Below are positions 1 through 11,093 of a stretch of 64,000 nucleotides of DNA, piece after piece. Every line of letters begins with the position of its first letter. The stretch's first letter is position 1. The position numbers and the translations under genes are program-made. Below the pieces are notes generated by a model, which was given only the letters and a program-made list of their open reading frames with translations, had not been told where the DNA came from and did no database searches. Origin of the DNA: Ariolimax columbianus (lineage: Eukaryota > Mollusca > Gastropoda > Stylommatophora > Arionidae); the NCBI GenBank assembly GCA_036924085.1, contig JAVGWX010000004.1, forward strand, positions 42,305,793 through 42,369,792. Reading direction: 5' to 3'.

Positions 1-422
1 GATGTTCCACTCCCTGATTAACATGCCAGTGAATCAAATCCCATGTATTAATTTGCCTATCTACAGACTTTATTTTGACCTGTAACTGGCCAGACACTGG
101 CATTCTAACACCTGAATAAATTTATTAGCCAGCTGCTAATTTATGTACCCTGTATCAACCAGTCTCTGTTACGTTTGTCTGGCCACCCGTAACAGGACAG
201 ACTCAGTGTTCCCAGCACCCAGATCAAAGCAATTTAATGGCTGCTAATTTATTTGCACACTGTATCCACCTGGTTCCTAACTGTTCGCTAAGTTAAATAA
301 TATTCTCGCCTTGGAGAAACCTTTATTCAAGAACAAAGAAGCTTTGCACTCTTACCATCTGGATTGTAGGGCATGTGGTGGGATTGGACAGTGTCACAAA
401 TATAACTCTCAAACTCTTGATT
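1..422. other. Non-coding flank with two degenerate ~115-bp repeats
   Basis: No supportable gene. Two related blocks, near 125-175 and 238-290, share a 'GCTGCTAATTTAT...CTGTATC' core, which suggests an old imperfect tandem duplication. Nothing else is recognised. Confidence 0.4.
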
Positions 423-893
423 GGAGAGTTGTGGTCAGGCTGTTGTCACAAATGTAGCTCTTGCCCTCTGGGTTAGGTTCTTGTCACAAATGTAGCTCTT
501 GCCCTCTGGGTTAGTGATCATGTGGTCAGGCTGTTGTCACAAATGTAGCTCTTGCCCTCTGGGTTAGTGATCATGTGGTCAGGCTGTTGTCACAAATGTA
601 GCTCTTGCCCTCTGGGTTAGGTTCTTGTCACAAATGTAGCTCTTGCCCTCTGGGTTAGTGATCATGTGGTCAGGCTGTTGTCACAAATGTAGCTCTTGCC
701 CTCTGGGTTAGGTTCTTGTCACAAATGTAGCTCTTGCCCTCTGGGTTAGTGATCATGTGGTCAGGCTGTTGTCACAAATGTAGCTCTTGCCCTCTGGGTT
801 AGGTTCTTGTCACAAATGTAGCTCTTGCCCTCTGGGTTAGTGATCATGTGGTCAGGCTGTTGTCACAAATGTAGCTCTTGCCCTTTGGGTCGC
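423..893. repeat. Higher-order minisatellite built from 38-bp and 53-bp subunits
   Basis: Two subunits share the same 34-bp core (TTGTCACAAATGTAGCTCTT..., ending CTGGGTTAG). The 53-bp form begins TGATCATGTGGTCAGGC and the 38-bp form begins GTTC. From 477 the order is 38, 53, 53, 38, 53, 38, 53, 38, 53, so most of the array is a 91-bp dimer. Units are almost identical until the last decays near 885, which implies recent homogenisation. Open frames that run across it are repeat artefacts. Confidence 0.95.
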
Positions 894-1739
894 AGTGCAT
901 GTGGTCTGGTTGTGGGGTCATGCCCGTGTAACTCTCATCAGATCAAAGTAAGTTTCTCCTTGAGTCCTGCTCCTGTGAATATTTTTAAGTTGAAACAAAA
1001 AAAATTAATAAATATACAGTATATGTTTTTTTTCTTGAAGCTGATAAAACCTAGTGATAAAACAGCTGATGGCCATAGTTTGTGGATCCTTATTATACAT
1101 ACTCATTGTACACAATCTGCTTTGTTCTTTTGATCTCAGTACCCATCCTTTCTTAACCCTTTTGTGATTCTTCCAAACTCCTGCAATCTTGCTAATTCAT
1201 CAAGGCAGTCATCTAACAAGCAGTCATTTATTGATTTCAAAATGTCCCTCTTATACATTTCTAATGTTCCCATTGTGTTCCAACATGATTTAGACAATCA
1301 TTGTACTTGGACAACCTGTTTGTCCCAGTTGTTTTATTTTATTGGTTTTTTGTTATCTTAAAGAAACTTGTCAGTTTTTTATGACTTGTGAGTTGAGTCA
1401 TTTGAATGATCTTCAGTAATTGTTATAATGTATGTATGTATGTATATGATTTTATGATGAATGAGTAAAGCAATCTGTCTCGCTTAATCTTTAGTATATT
1501 GCTTATTTGTATTTATTTATATATTTCTTACACATATTTTGTTGTGTGACTTTTCTCTTTTTACTATGTTGTTGTTAGAGTAAAAGCAATAAGACAACTG
1601 CTAAATAGATATTTACAAGAGTGGAAATGTAAAAGAGCTGATGTTCTATCAAAATACATATTCATAACTATGTCAAACGTATATCGCAATATTATGGAAT
1701 AACTAACCAGATTGATCGCATCTGCATAAATCAGAAATT
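894..1739. other. AT-rich non-coding stretch, nothing recognised
   Basis: Short frames only. There is a small (GTAT)n run near 1430-1445. No conserved protein, RNA gene or repeat family member was recognised. Confidence 0.5.
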
Positions 1740-2092
1740 TAGATTATTTTTACCAGACCTGGAGGTCTACAACAATCTAATGATGACCAAAGTAACTGAA
1801 GGAAAACAGATCCTGAAGAAAAGATGGGCGGAATATTTTGAGGAGCTGCTAAATAGCCCACCAGTTAATCCAACTGATATACTTCTTGCTGAGGACACCT
1901 CAAAGTTAACTCTGAGGAACCAGTAAATAATATACCAAAGACTGCAATTACTCTTATTTTTTTTTTTAAAAGGCTGAAGCTATTAAAACAGACATTGAAG
2001 CATCTACCAATGTGCTTTAATTTGGAAATGTGTGGGATACAGAAAGCATCCAAAAAGATCGAAGAGAAGTCTACCTGGTTAAACTGCCAAAG

Positions 2093-2450
2093 GGGATCAA
2101 GATGTTGAGCAGCGCATAAGCTGCAGTGGTCAGCGACCCATAGCTGACTGCTAGCATCAGGGCCAGCGAACCATAGCTGCCAAGACCCTTCTACACCTCC
2201 ACGCGGTGATCCTGGATAACAGGCTGCAGTAGGGCAGACTGGCTAAGGAGAAGGGATCGAAGAGGTATTGCTAACCCGGTACTCAATAAATGCTTGCTGA
2301 AGTCGGATGTGTTGGACCGAAAGGTGCAAATATCGCAGCCAAGCTGTAAAATTATGACACAACGCATTCCGTTCTCTGGACTACATTCTGCTACTTAAGC
2401 CCTTTCAGGGTTTGGTAGTGGGAGATTGAGAACGAACGAAGAAGAAGAAG
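2093..2450 (+). mobile_element. GAA-tailed SINE, full-length copy with 12-bp TSD
   Basis: A 358-bp element that begins GGGGATCAAGATG and ends in (GAA)n. It is flanked by a perfect TSD AAACTGCCAAAG at 2081-2092 and 2451-2462. It splits the host LINE within a conserved 'LVKLPK' coding motif, and removing the insert plus one TSD rejoins that motif. The central block, from about 2285, is the domain shared with the tRNA-derived SINE family of this window. Confidence 0.9.
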
Positions 2451-2662
2451 AAACTGCCAAAGAAAGATGTTCTACATTAATATAAAAATAATAATGCTCT
2501 AGCCAGTGCCAGGTAGATTTGAACAGAGTTACACTTGAAAGGCTGAGAGATGAACAAACAGGATACAGACACAACAAATCGTGTGCAGGCAAGACAGCCA
2601 CAGTGCACATAATTGTTAAGCAGTCGCTTGAATGGAATTCAAGTCAGCACATCGACTTTAAT

Positions 2663-2879
2663 AGTAATAATGTTCGCTTAAGCATCAAAAAAGGATACCC
2701 CAAGTTACAACTCTCACCAAACCCACAATATCCGGGGATGAAGCCCCGGCACCGTGCGGCCTCATGGCAAGGGTGTCGACCGAGGTCATTGCAAACTTCT
2801 TGAAGAGAGCCGAGTACTTTACTGTCTTAGGACAGGGGCTGCTGTTGCCAACTGAACAGGACCTAATCTTCCCCGGACG
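2663..2879 (+). other. Unassigned segment between nested insertions
   Basis: An open + frame runs from 2764 into the downstream LINE fragment, but its first 40 or so residues match nothing I recognise. It may be the 5' part of the inserted LINE fragment. Confidence 0.3.
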
Positions 2880-3285
2880 AGGGGAGAAAGACTATCGTCT
2901 AGTCAGGCAAATCAGACATGTTAGTCAGGGTCAGACAAATTTAGTTAGAATGGGACATAATAGACTGAATAGCCATTTACACCGGCTAAAATTGGCTTAA
3001 TCGTCATGTGTATGTGCGGGCAGGCAGCACAGACATCCGAACATATCCTGCAGGACTTATATTTTATATGCTTAGCCAATTCAATTGCGTACTGAGCACT
3101 GGCCCACGGAGACGAATATCCACACAAAGCTGTTTGGAAGCCCAAAAAACTCTCCACTACAGCAGCCTTTATCCAGAGAACTTTACTTTACGTGTAGACG
3201 TAATAGGAAAAAGCATGATAAAGACAAAGAAAAAGAGGGCACACAAAAGAGTAAACCTACTCATTGTAGGCATTCAACAATAACT
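2880..3285 (+). mobile_element. Chimera: CAA-SINE head, LINE C-terminus, CAA-SINE tail
   Basis: Positions 2880-2935 match the 5' end of the minisatellite-bearing CAA-tailed SINE in its tail-forward orientation, including the 'CAGACATGTTAGTCAGGGTC' unit. From about 2940 the frame encodes the end of a LINE ORF2: RMGHNRLNSHLHRLKLA, then in another frame CMCGQAAQTSEHILQD (a CxC...H zinc-like motif), then WPTETNIHTKLFGS and a stop near 3198. Positions about 3236-3285 again match the SINE tail (CACAAAAGAGTAAACCTACT...CATTCAACAATAAC). Two frameshifts are needed, so the LINE piece is dead. Confidence 0.65.
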
Positions 3286-3535
3286 CCCCCAGACAATGTG
3301 TTGTTGACAAATAGGGCTAAGGACACCAATCCCGTGAAGTTCCGTCATGCGCACCGGGCCATGGAAATACTACACAGTGCAGCTGAAACAGTATTCAAAA
3401 TAGCTGACGACCTTGTCAGGACAATCGGAGGCGAAAACAACGAATTAATCACTCCAAATGGAAAACCACAACACGTCTCCGTGGACACAAGTGCAAGTCA
3501 TCAACTTGTGCAAATCCCAGTCAAATCCGCAGCCC

Positions 3536-3861
3536 CAAAAAACGATGCCTATTATCAGTTGAACAGAAGAGAGCAGGTCGTGGTCTTCAGACTTCGCTCT
3601 GGCCACAATAGACTGAGGTACCACCTATTCAACAAATTGAAGATAGGTGGCACTGACGAATGCTCGTGTGGTACCGGGAAAATGACCGCTGAACATCTGC
3701 TGCAAAACTGCCCGACATACGAGGATCAGAGAAAGCAGATGTGGCCATCACCAGTGGCAACACTAGACAAGCTCTATGGCAGTGTCGACAGCTTCAGGAT
3801 GACCGCTGCCTTTTTCGAAAAAATAAAGGTTGACATCTGACAGCGTAAGAAGAAGAAGAAG
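3536..3861 (+). mobile_element. I-like LINE, 5'-truncated copy ending in (GAA)n, 13-bp TSD
   Basis: This 326-bp copy encodes the ORF2 C-terminus: QVVVFRLRSGHNRLRYHLF, then CSCGTGKMTAEHLLQNCP (CxC...H...C motif), then a stop at 3838-3840. It is followed directly by (GAA)n. A perfect 13-bp TSD, AAATCCGCAGCCC, lies at 3523-3535 and 3862-3874. It is nearly identical to the 3' end of the longer copy at 17134-18977. The 251-codon frame at 3085-3840 is an accidental fusion of upstream sequence to this copy, not a gene. Confidence 0.92.
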
Positions 3862-4060
3862 AAATCCGCAGCCCAGCGGTATCCATAATAGACCAAAACA
3901 TGAAAGCAAAACCAGACCCGTTCTTTTCAACTTTGTTGACTGTGAAAGAGTCTTTGACAGCTTGGATAGAAATACACTCATGAAACTACTCAGACACTGT
4001 AGGATCCTATAAAAGATCACCAACATAGTTAAACAGATGAATGTGAATGTAACTTGAGTG

Positions 4061-4436
4061 ATACCCTGGTTGATCAGAATAGGATATTGCAAGCTTGTTA
4101 TAGATTACTAAAGAGGAATGTGGATGGGACTTGCATCCTCAGATAAAATCATTGTTATTGAAGCCGCCGCTGCAAATGTTCTGATACAGGCCACCTATAA
4201 AGAGTTTGGCTGTAGTGGTGGTCCTATACTTCACTTAGAACTAAAAGGCGAAAAAATAAGAAATATTTGAGGATATGCAGTGTAAAGTTTTGACACATCA
4301 CAGTGTCATTCAACATCAGATCAGAAGTTCATTAGGACTCTCTTTTATCACCTGTTCTGTATCAGCTGCCAGTTAATTGGATTTTAAAAGAAGCTACTGA
4401 ATATTAAATAGAATCAAGACGCCGTAGGCCCATTCC
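4061..4436. other. Unannotated spacer
   Basis: Probably decayed remainder of the preceding LINE; no clear motifs are readable after about 4060. No gene seen. Confidence 0.35.
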
Positions 4437-6075
4437 AAGATAGTATGGGAAATATAATAAAAGACAATTTTGAAGCTGCAAATCTACTTAATCGTTACTT
4501 CAGCTCAGTCTTCACTAAAGAAGACTGCTCCAAGATCCCAGATCCCTTAGATATCTTCCAAAGGGACATATACACGGAGGGATTACACTCAATCTACATT
4601 TCTGAGGAAATGGGTTTTTTTTTAAATTTGAAAGTGGATAAAAGTTCTGGTTATGATGGTATTCATCCAAAATTGTTATTTGATCTCAGGTACTTGCTGG
4701 CAAATTCATTGTCCCTATTTTATTCTCAAACTATTGAGAAGGAGATTATTCCAAGGAATTGAAAAGATGCAGGTGTTATCCCCATGTTCAAAAAGGGCAA
4801 GAAATCAGATCCAGGCACTTACAGTCCAGTGAGTTTGACAAGCATGCTCTGCAAAATTTTAGTGTATAATCAAAGACAACATAACTATGCATTTGGACAG
4901 ATTTAATCTCATCAAGAAGAGTCAGCACGGTTTTTACTAAGGGGAGATCGTGCTTAACAAATCTATTAGAATTCACGGAAGAGGTTACCAAAATGTTGGA
5001 TGTTGGAGAGCCAGTAGATGTAATTTATCTGGATTTTGCAAAGGCCTTTGGTAGAGTACCTTATCAGAGATTGTTTAGGAAATTGAAGTCACGTGATATA
5101 GGTGGAGGAGTTGCCAATTGGATAGAAAATTGATTAACAGGCAAAAGGCAGAGAGTAAGCATAAATAAGGAGTACTCTGACTGGTGTGATGTTATAAGTG
5201 GAGTGCCTCAGGGATCGATATTGGGACCAATTTTGTTCTTGATACATATAAATGATTTGGATAATGATATCGCATCCATAATTGCAAAATTTGAAGACAC
5301 AAAATTATGCAGCAGGGTTTCTTCTCCGGCAGAGGTGGATCTATTGAGATCAGATTTAGCGACTATTCATAAATGGTATGTGAGCTGGCAGATGGAGTTT
5401 AATGTAGACAGATGTACAGTCATTCACATGGGAAGATCAAATAGGAAACATAATTACATGATGGGAGTGAACAATATTAGAAAGATAGAAAAGGAAAGGG
5501 ACTTACGTGTTATAATAGATCATACATGTAAGGTGCGAGAGCAAGTCCAGATGTCTGTGAAAAAGGTTAATGCAATGCTGGGTATGATAAAAAGAAACAT
5601 TGCGCAAAGAAGCAGGAAGTGATAGTCAAACTATATAAATCATTGGTAAGACTTAAATTTGAGGACTGTATTCAGGTGTGGAGTCCTTATCACAGAGTGG
5701 ATATATACATGATAGAAAGGATACAAAGAAGAGCTACAAAAATAATCATGGGATTCCAGAATTATAGTTATGAGGAGAGACTTCCCGAAAAACTGGTCTG
5801 CAGTGTCTAGAAAAGAGAAGAATTTGAGGTTACTTAAATTAATACAGGTTTATAAATTAGTCAATGGAAATAATAAATTAGACTATAACAAGTTTTTCAA
5901 AGTTCATCCGACTACAAGAACTAGAGGGCATAGCTTAAAATGTTGTAGAGGCAGGTCCAGATTGGATATTAGAAAACATTTTTTTCAGTCAGAGAGTGGG
6001 GAATGCTTGGAATGCATTGACAACAGGATGTGGTGGAGGCAAGGTCAGTTAATGCATTTAAGAATAGATTGAATG
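4437..6075 (+). mobile_element. CR1-like LINE, RT domain to 3' end, inactivated
   Basis: Collinear RT motifs are readable on + with a few stops and frameshifts: FEAANLLNRYFSSVFTKED, SSGYDGIHPKLL, VIPMFKKGKKSDPGTYSPVS, VIYLDFAKAFGRVPY, GVPQGSILGPILFLIHINDL, then the catalytic region, which reads AKFEDTKL instead of FADDTKL. The YADD box has therefore lost a residue and one catalytic aspartate context. The thumb region (LYKSLVRLKFEDCIQVWSPY, IERIQRRATKIIMGF) and a conserved tail to about 6072 follow. A second, antisense copy of the same family lies at about 53830-54670. Confidence 0.88.
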
Positions 6076-6174
6076 ATCAGTCATTTTTAAAGTGGAATGG
6101 AATGAACTGGTTGTATATAGACTCTGTAGAGTCTTCAAAACCAGTATAATGAAGTTAAGTTATTTAAACAGTTA

Positions 6175-6379
6175 TCAGCGAACCAGAGCTGCCAAGACCC
6201 TTCTCCGCCTCCACGCGAATGTGTCGGACCGAAAGGTGCAAATATCGCAGTCAAGCTGTATACTGAAACTACGTCACCACGCATTCCATTCTCCGACAAC
6301 ATTCTGCAACTTGCAAAGCCATTTTCATGGCTTATTAGCGGGAGATTGAGAATGAAGAAGAAGAAGAAGAAGAAGAAGG
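6175..6379 (+). mobile_element. GAA-tailed SINE, internally deleted copy
   Basis: It matches the full-length family from 'TCAGCGAACCAGAGC', but the segment between 'CTCCACGCG' and 'GTGTCGGACCGAAAGG' is missing. The 3' end is a longer (GAA)n run mixed with GGA. No clear TSD was found. Confidence 0.8.
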
Positions 6380-7019
6380 AGTAGGAGAAGAAGAATGTGC
6401 AGATGACACAGCCAACAAGGATATGATAATCACGCTAGACATTAAGTCTTTTAAAATTCCAAACGAAAAAGACAAATTTGTAAAATTAAATGCTGTCAAT
6501 AAAAGGCTTCATTTCAAAATGAGAGGAACACAATTGAACGAGATAGGGGATCAAGATGCTGAGCAGCACATGAGCTGCAGTGGTCAGCGACCCATAGCTG
6601 ACTGCTAGATTCAGGGCCAGCGAACCATAGCTGCCAAGACCCTTATACACCTCCACGCGGTGATCCTGGATAACAGGCTGCAGCAGGGCAGACTGGCTAA
6701 GGAGAAGGGATAGAAGAGGGAATGCTAACCCGGTACTCAACAAATGCTTTCTGAAGTCGGATGTGTTGGACCGAAAGGTGCAAATATCGCAGCCAGGCTG
6801 TAAACTACGACACAACGCATTCCGTTTTCTGGACTACATTATGCTACTTAAGCCATTTCAAGGTTTGTTAGCGGGAGATTGAGAACGAACGAAGAAGAAG
6901 AACGAGCTAGACCTTCACAAAGGAAGCATCGTAAACAATACATGCATTGCAGTTGAGGATGTAGAAAAAAAGGATACAAAAAGCTTGAGTGTCCTTTGTC
7001 CCGTTGAAAACCACAAAGA
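6380..7019 (+). pseudogene. Unidentified open frame split by a SINE
   Basis: A + frame runs from the GAA tract near 6380 through 6546, and the same reading continues from about 6903 to a stop near 7025. The frames join without shift if the SINE and one copy of the short TSD (GAACGAG) are removed, giving about 85 codons with no internal stop. The protein is lysine- and asparagine-rich. I do not recognise a family; it may belong to another retroelement. It lacks a clear start codon and is broken by the insertion. Confidence 0.45.
6547..6902 (+). mobile_element. GAA-tailed SINE, full-length copy
   Basis: About 355 bp, the same structure as the copy at 2093-2450, from GGGGATCAAGATGCTGAGC to GAACGAACGAAGAAGAAG. 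The flanking GAACGAG (6538-6544 and about 6900-6906) is a short candidate TSD that overlaps the tail. It disrupts the open frame described for 6380-7019. Confidence 0.88.
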
Positions 7020-7025
7020 ACTCAA

Positions 7026-7840
7026 TTAGTTTTTTTAATGCATACCAGCTAAGAGTCCTCAACTTTTTTTTCTTTGTCATTTTGATTAAAGGTTTGCCTT
7101 TTTGGATTCTACTGGCGAAGGCACAACCCTTTCCACTCCAGTATTTTGGGACATATTGGCTGGTGTGTGTATCTGTAAAGTGGACGTATGTGTGTCTCTG
7201 TGTAATGTGTTGCCATTTTTACAGTATAGTTTTGCCAATCCTTTCTGTTCATGTAGACGTAGTCATACTGAGAAAAATTCTTGACCTGCCAAGTCTTTCA
7301 ACCCCGGTTCGTTGGGATTGTAAACTAAGCCTGCTCTCGATTTACAACCTTATCTCCCATCGTTCCTTTTATTTGGAGACGAAGCATGATACATAACCAA
7401 ACTATATCAAGGCTTCGTTAACAAATTCTTGAGAACGATTCTTGGCCTGCAGTCTTTCAATAAAACTGCACACTAAAGTTACAGGACAAAGACAAATGGA
7501 ACATGACATTTTAGAAAGAAGGTGGTGTTAGAAACGCAAACCAGCACTACTAGACAATCTCTCTTATGGAACCCTCAGGGAAAAAGAGACATACAGTCCA
7601 ACATGCAGCATACATTACAACGCAACTAGGAACGCAACATCCATGCTTCAGTCTCAGTACAAAACGATAAGGTTCAGGGAGTAGTCATTATACAAACATC
7701 GGAAATGTGGGAAATATAAAACAGAGACAGCAATGGGGACATGGCAATAACCCTGGTCAAAACAACATACACACGCACCAAGCACCTACATAGACCAACC
7801 ACTATTTTACGAAACTTTAGACCACACACTCATACCAAAG
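7026..7840. other. Spacer with weak internal duplication
   Basis: No gene. The phrase around 7277-7305 (AAATTCTTGACCTGC...AGTCTTTCAA) recurs in altered form at about 7426-7465. The last part may be the decayed upstream region of the Tx1-like element. Confidence 0.35.
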
Positions 7841-8985
7841 ACATACTATCATCCTGAGTGGAGACTTCAACTATGTTCTGTCAAAGACATACGTTTTTCA
7901 CAACACCGTTAGAGCACAGTTGTAGAAACTCGGGCGAATGGTTACCAACCAACTGGAAATATTACCAGATATAATTGGCACTCGCAGTCCGCTAGATACA
8001 TACAGACACAAATACCAACACAGGACGAAAACCACACACACACACACAAATAGTGAACACGCTAGAGTAGCACGTCTAGACAATATAGGAACACTCAGAT
8101 CTATACACCACACAAGCGAAACATCTGCCAGAAACACTCAACTTTATAGACCACAAGACAGTAATTGCGACCATCAATACAGCATTAAAAAACACACCAC
8201 TCAAACGCCCCCCACATTTGGAAGTTCAAAATCACACTGCTAGAAAATAAAGACTACGTTAATCACAATACACGTCTCATCCTATCATACACAGATGACG
8301 CACAAACATAAACCACAACGTTGGTGAATATTTTAAAACACAATACGAGAAAAAACAAAGATACCTACAACCAATAAATACAGAGAAAAAAAGAAGACAA
8401 GAAAGAATAAAAGAAGAAGCCATACACCTAACGAAACAAATGGATAAATACTCAGCCTGCTTGCACACGTTACAAGACCAACTAGAAGAATGCCATCCAC
8501 CTAACGACGCCCTCACTCATGCCTCACCCCACTTACACACATTACAAGACTAACTAGAAGAATGCCAACACTATAAGTTCCGATGATCCTTTCTGAGAAC
8601 TAAACTAAACACGATAACACAGAAAACACCAAGTAAGCAATACCTAAAAATAGAACAGACGTACAGAATAGCAGACATATAAGAGTAATAGTGCACGTAG
8701 AGTGTGACAAGTACAGACGCACCAGATATAGCACGAGCTTTTGAGACCGGACGTTTTCACACAATATTGAAGGAAACTCAACAGCGAGAAGAAACTTTTC
8801 ATGGACACAGACATTGCACTCACAGGCATTATAAATGCAGTGAAGAACATGCAAAAAGACAAATCACCCGGACCTGACGGCCTCACATTAGAACTCTACA
8901 AATAATTCTTCCCCATTTTTGGACCAGTCCTACTGAAAGTATATAAAGACACTTTTAAAGCAAATGAACTTCCTGCCAGCCAAAA

Positions 8986-9555
8986 TATATCATCATCGTC
9001 ATGTAGCATATCCTTTACAGAACTTCGCTCTCATGACAGCCTGTTAATAGGAAACGCTGTCTTCTGTCAGTCTTCCGGCCTGCTCCGAGGTCAAATCCAC
9101 CGTCTCCTTGATGTCATGAGTCCATCGTCTTCTTGGTCGGCACCTGCCTCTCTTTTCCGTGACCATGCCCTCCATAACCACTCTCTCCAGTTCATTGTGT
9201 CGTTTGGCGTGTACAAAAAACCTCAGTTCTCGGGTCATTACGTAATTTATTAGCCGATTCTCCTCTACATTCAGGTCTTGCCGGTTGGATTTGTTTGTCT
9301 CTCTTTGTCCACGGGAATTTCAGGACTCTTATGTAGCACTGTGTCTCAAAAGCACCTATATTCGCTCTTATTGCTTTTGTAATCGTCCATGTTTCACATC
9401 CATAGGTTGCCACAGGAAAAATGCATGTTTTTAGGATCTTTAGTTTTAGTCCCTTGTTTGTATTATGCCATAGGTTCTGCATATTCCTTGTTTCTGCATT
9501 GCCATAGTCAGTCGTCTTCTTATTTCCTTTGTACGGTATATAAATATATCCTACA
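8986..9555 (-). mobile_element. Antisense LINE 3' fragment inside the Tx1-like element
   Basis: The minus strand encodes ILKTCIFPVATYGCETWT, then AFETQCYIRVLKFPWTKRD, then in another frame ELERVVMEGMVTEKRGRCRPRRRW. These are the conserved 3' motifs of endonuclease/RT LINEs lacking RNase H. The element's 3' end on + is the TCATCATCGTC stretch at 8989. The same family recurs at about 14925-15218 plus 16477-16520. Confidence 0.78.
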
Positions 9556-9967
9556 TCACCCTAATATCAAAATACAATGCAGACAAAATTCAACTTAAAA
9601 ATCATGGACCCATAGGCCCTAATTACTTCTAAAAATTAACTTCAACTCTAACAAATAAACTTAAGCTATTTATGCCAACGTTCATACATGAGGATCAATA
9701 CAAGGTAGAAACACATGCCAATACACACATTTCATCAGAGACATCATCAGCAGCACACACGAGAAAAACATATCAATCTTATTCCCAGATCAAGAAAATG
9801 AGTTTTATAGAATATCTCACCAAAGTCCTCAAGGGTTGTAGAAAATGGATGAAATAGCTATACACAAAGTCTGAAAGATGGTAAACCATCAGGTTACAAG
9901 CACCTCTCGACTAACGAGATCAGTGAGTCGGGGAGGTTCCCTATCCCAACGGCTCTACGTCTACGCC

Positions 9968-10292
9968 GTAATCTTGGGGCCTCTATTAGAAAAAGCCAGA
10001 CAAGACAGCTCCATGGCAAGCTGAGACGTGAACACAACCCCCCCCCCCCCCTCTCCTAACCTTGGAGCCCCTATTAGAGAAAGTCAGACAAGACAGCTCT
10101 ATGGCAAGCTGAGACGTGAACACAACCCCCCCCTCTCCCCCCCCCCCGCCCCCTCCTAACCTTGGAGCCCCTATTAGATAAAGTCAGACAAGACAGCTCC
10201 ATGGCAAGCTGAGACGTGAACACAACACCCCCCCCCCACAAAACCCCCCCCCCCTCAACCCCCCCCCCCCCCACCCCCACCCCACCCCACGC
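9968..10292. repeat. Three ~95-bp tandem units with expanded poly-C tracts
   Basis: The units share 'CTATTAGA...AGTCAGACAAGACAGCTC' and 'ATGGCAAGCTGAGACGTGAACACAAC', followed by a C tract of varying length. The last tract runs to 10292 with almost only C and A. Glycine-rich minus-strand frames here (10074-10378) are artefacts of the tract. Confidence 0.9.
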
Positions 10293-10457
10293 ACACTCAT
10301 AAACATCAATTTTGTTTTAATACTCTCAACACATATGCCAGTTTGGCAAAAGCATTGGCGCATCAAAGAAATATACAAATATCCAGTTTATCGGGTATGG
10401 GCCAAATAAAAACACAATTTTTCACTTTGTTTTTGTACTAAAATAACAGAAGCCATT

Positions 10458-11093
10458 GTTGTTGTTTGCGAATGCCCACAATGAGTAGGTCTACTCTTTT
10501 GTGCGACCTGAAAAGAACGTTAAGTAGCAAGTTGTAGTATCTCACATCCCGAGCGTGCTGATGAAGGTGGACCGGGGTCCTCCATGCGAAAGTGATATGC
10601 TTGACTTCATCTGCGTGTCACTCACTACTACGGTGATCATGTCGACCCCTCACCTCGTTAGCCAGGCTGCCATAAAAACAGCCCGTTTCCATGGAGGGCT
10701 ACTAGGAAGCCGAGGTGAGGGTCTTGGCTAGTATGTTTTACCTGACCTGACTAACATGTCTAATCAGTATATTTTACCTGACCTGACTAACATGTCTAAT
10801 CAGTATATTTTACCTGACCTGACTAACATGTCTAATCAGTATATTTTACCTGACCTGACTAACATGTCTAATCAGTATATTTTACCTGACCTGACTAACA
10901 TGTCTAATCAGTATATTTTACCTGACCTGACTAACATGTCTAATCAGTATATTTTACCTGACCCTGACTAACATGTCTAATCAGTATATTTTACCTGACC
11001 TGACTAACATGTCTAATCAGTATATTTTACCTGACCCTGACTAACCTGTCTAATCAGTATATTTTGCCTGATCAGACGTTAGTCTTCCTCTCC
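10458..11093 (-). mobile_element. CAA-tailed SINE carrying a 36-bp minisatellite, 12-bp TSD
   Basis: Read on the minus strand, the element starts at 11093 (AGGAAGACTAACGTC), passes through about nine 36/37-bp repeat units (10751-11070) and a unique body, and ends at about 10458 in (CAA)n. A perfect TSD, ACAGAAGCCATT, lies at 10446-10457 and 11094-11105. On + the unit reads ACATGTCTAATCAGTATATT... and encodes MSNQYILPDLTN per 36 bp. The resulting 71-codon frame (10756-10971) is a repeat artefact. The element sits in the Tx1-like LINE. Confidence 0.88.

Larger units (their letters stand above)
1740..4060 (+). mobile_element. Decayed non-LTR retrotransposon (RT region), interrupted by nested insertions
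   Basis: Three blocks on the + strand are collinear with one LINE reverse transcriptase. Block 1 (1740-2092) encodes the linker motif RWAEYFEELLN. Block 2 (2451-2662) encodes LRDEQTGYRHNKSC and a QSLEWNSS motif. Block 3 (about 3900-4010) encodes NFVDCERVFDSLDRNTL, the 'DxxKAFDS' RT motif with K changed to R. The blocks are separated by a GAA-tailed SINE (2093-2450) and by a composite insertion (about 2663-3861). Stops and frameshifts show the element is dead. Family placement is by motif recognition only. Confidence 0.75.

Noticed and set aside
3085..3840. A 251-codon open frame
   Set aside because: It fuses unrelated upstream sequence (including a SINE tail) to a 5'-truncated LINE across a 13-bp TSD. 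Chance fusion, not a gene.
10756..10971. Repeat protein of MSNQYILPDLTN units
   Set aside because: The frame exists only because the unit is 36 bp; the homologous 37-bp array breaks it and no start or domain context supports expression.
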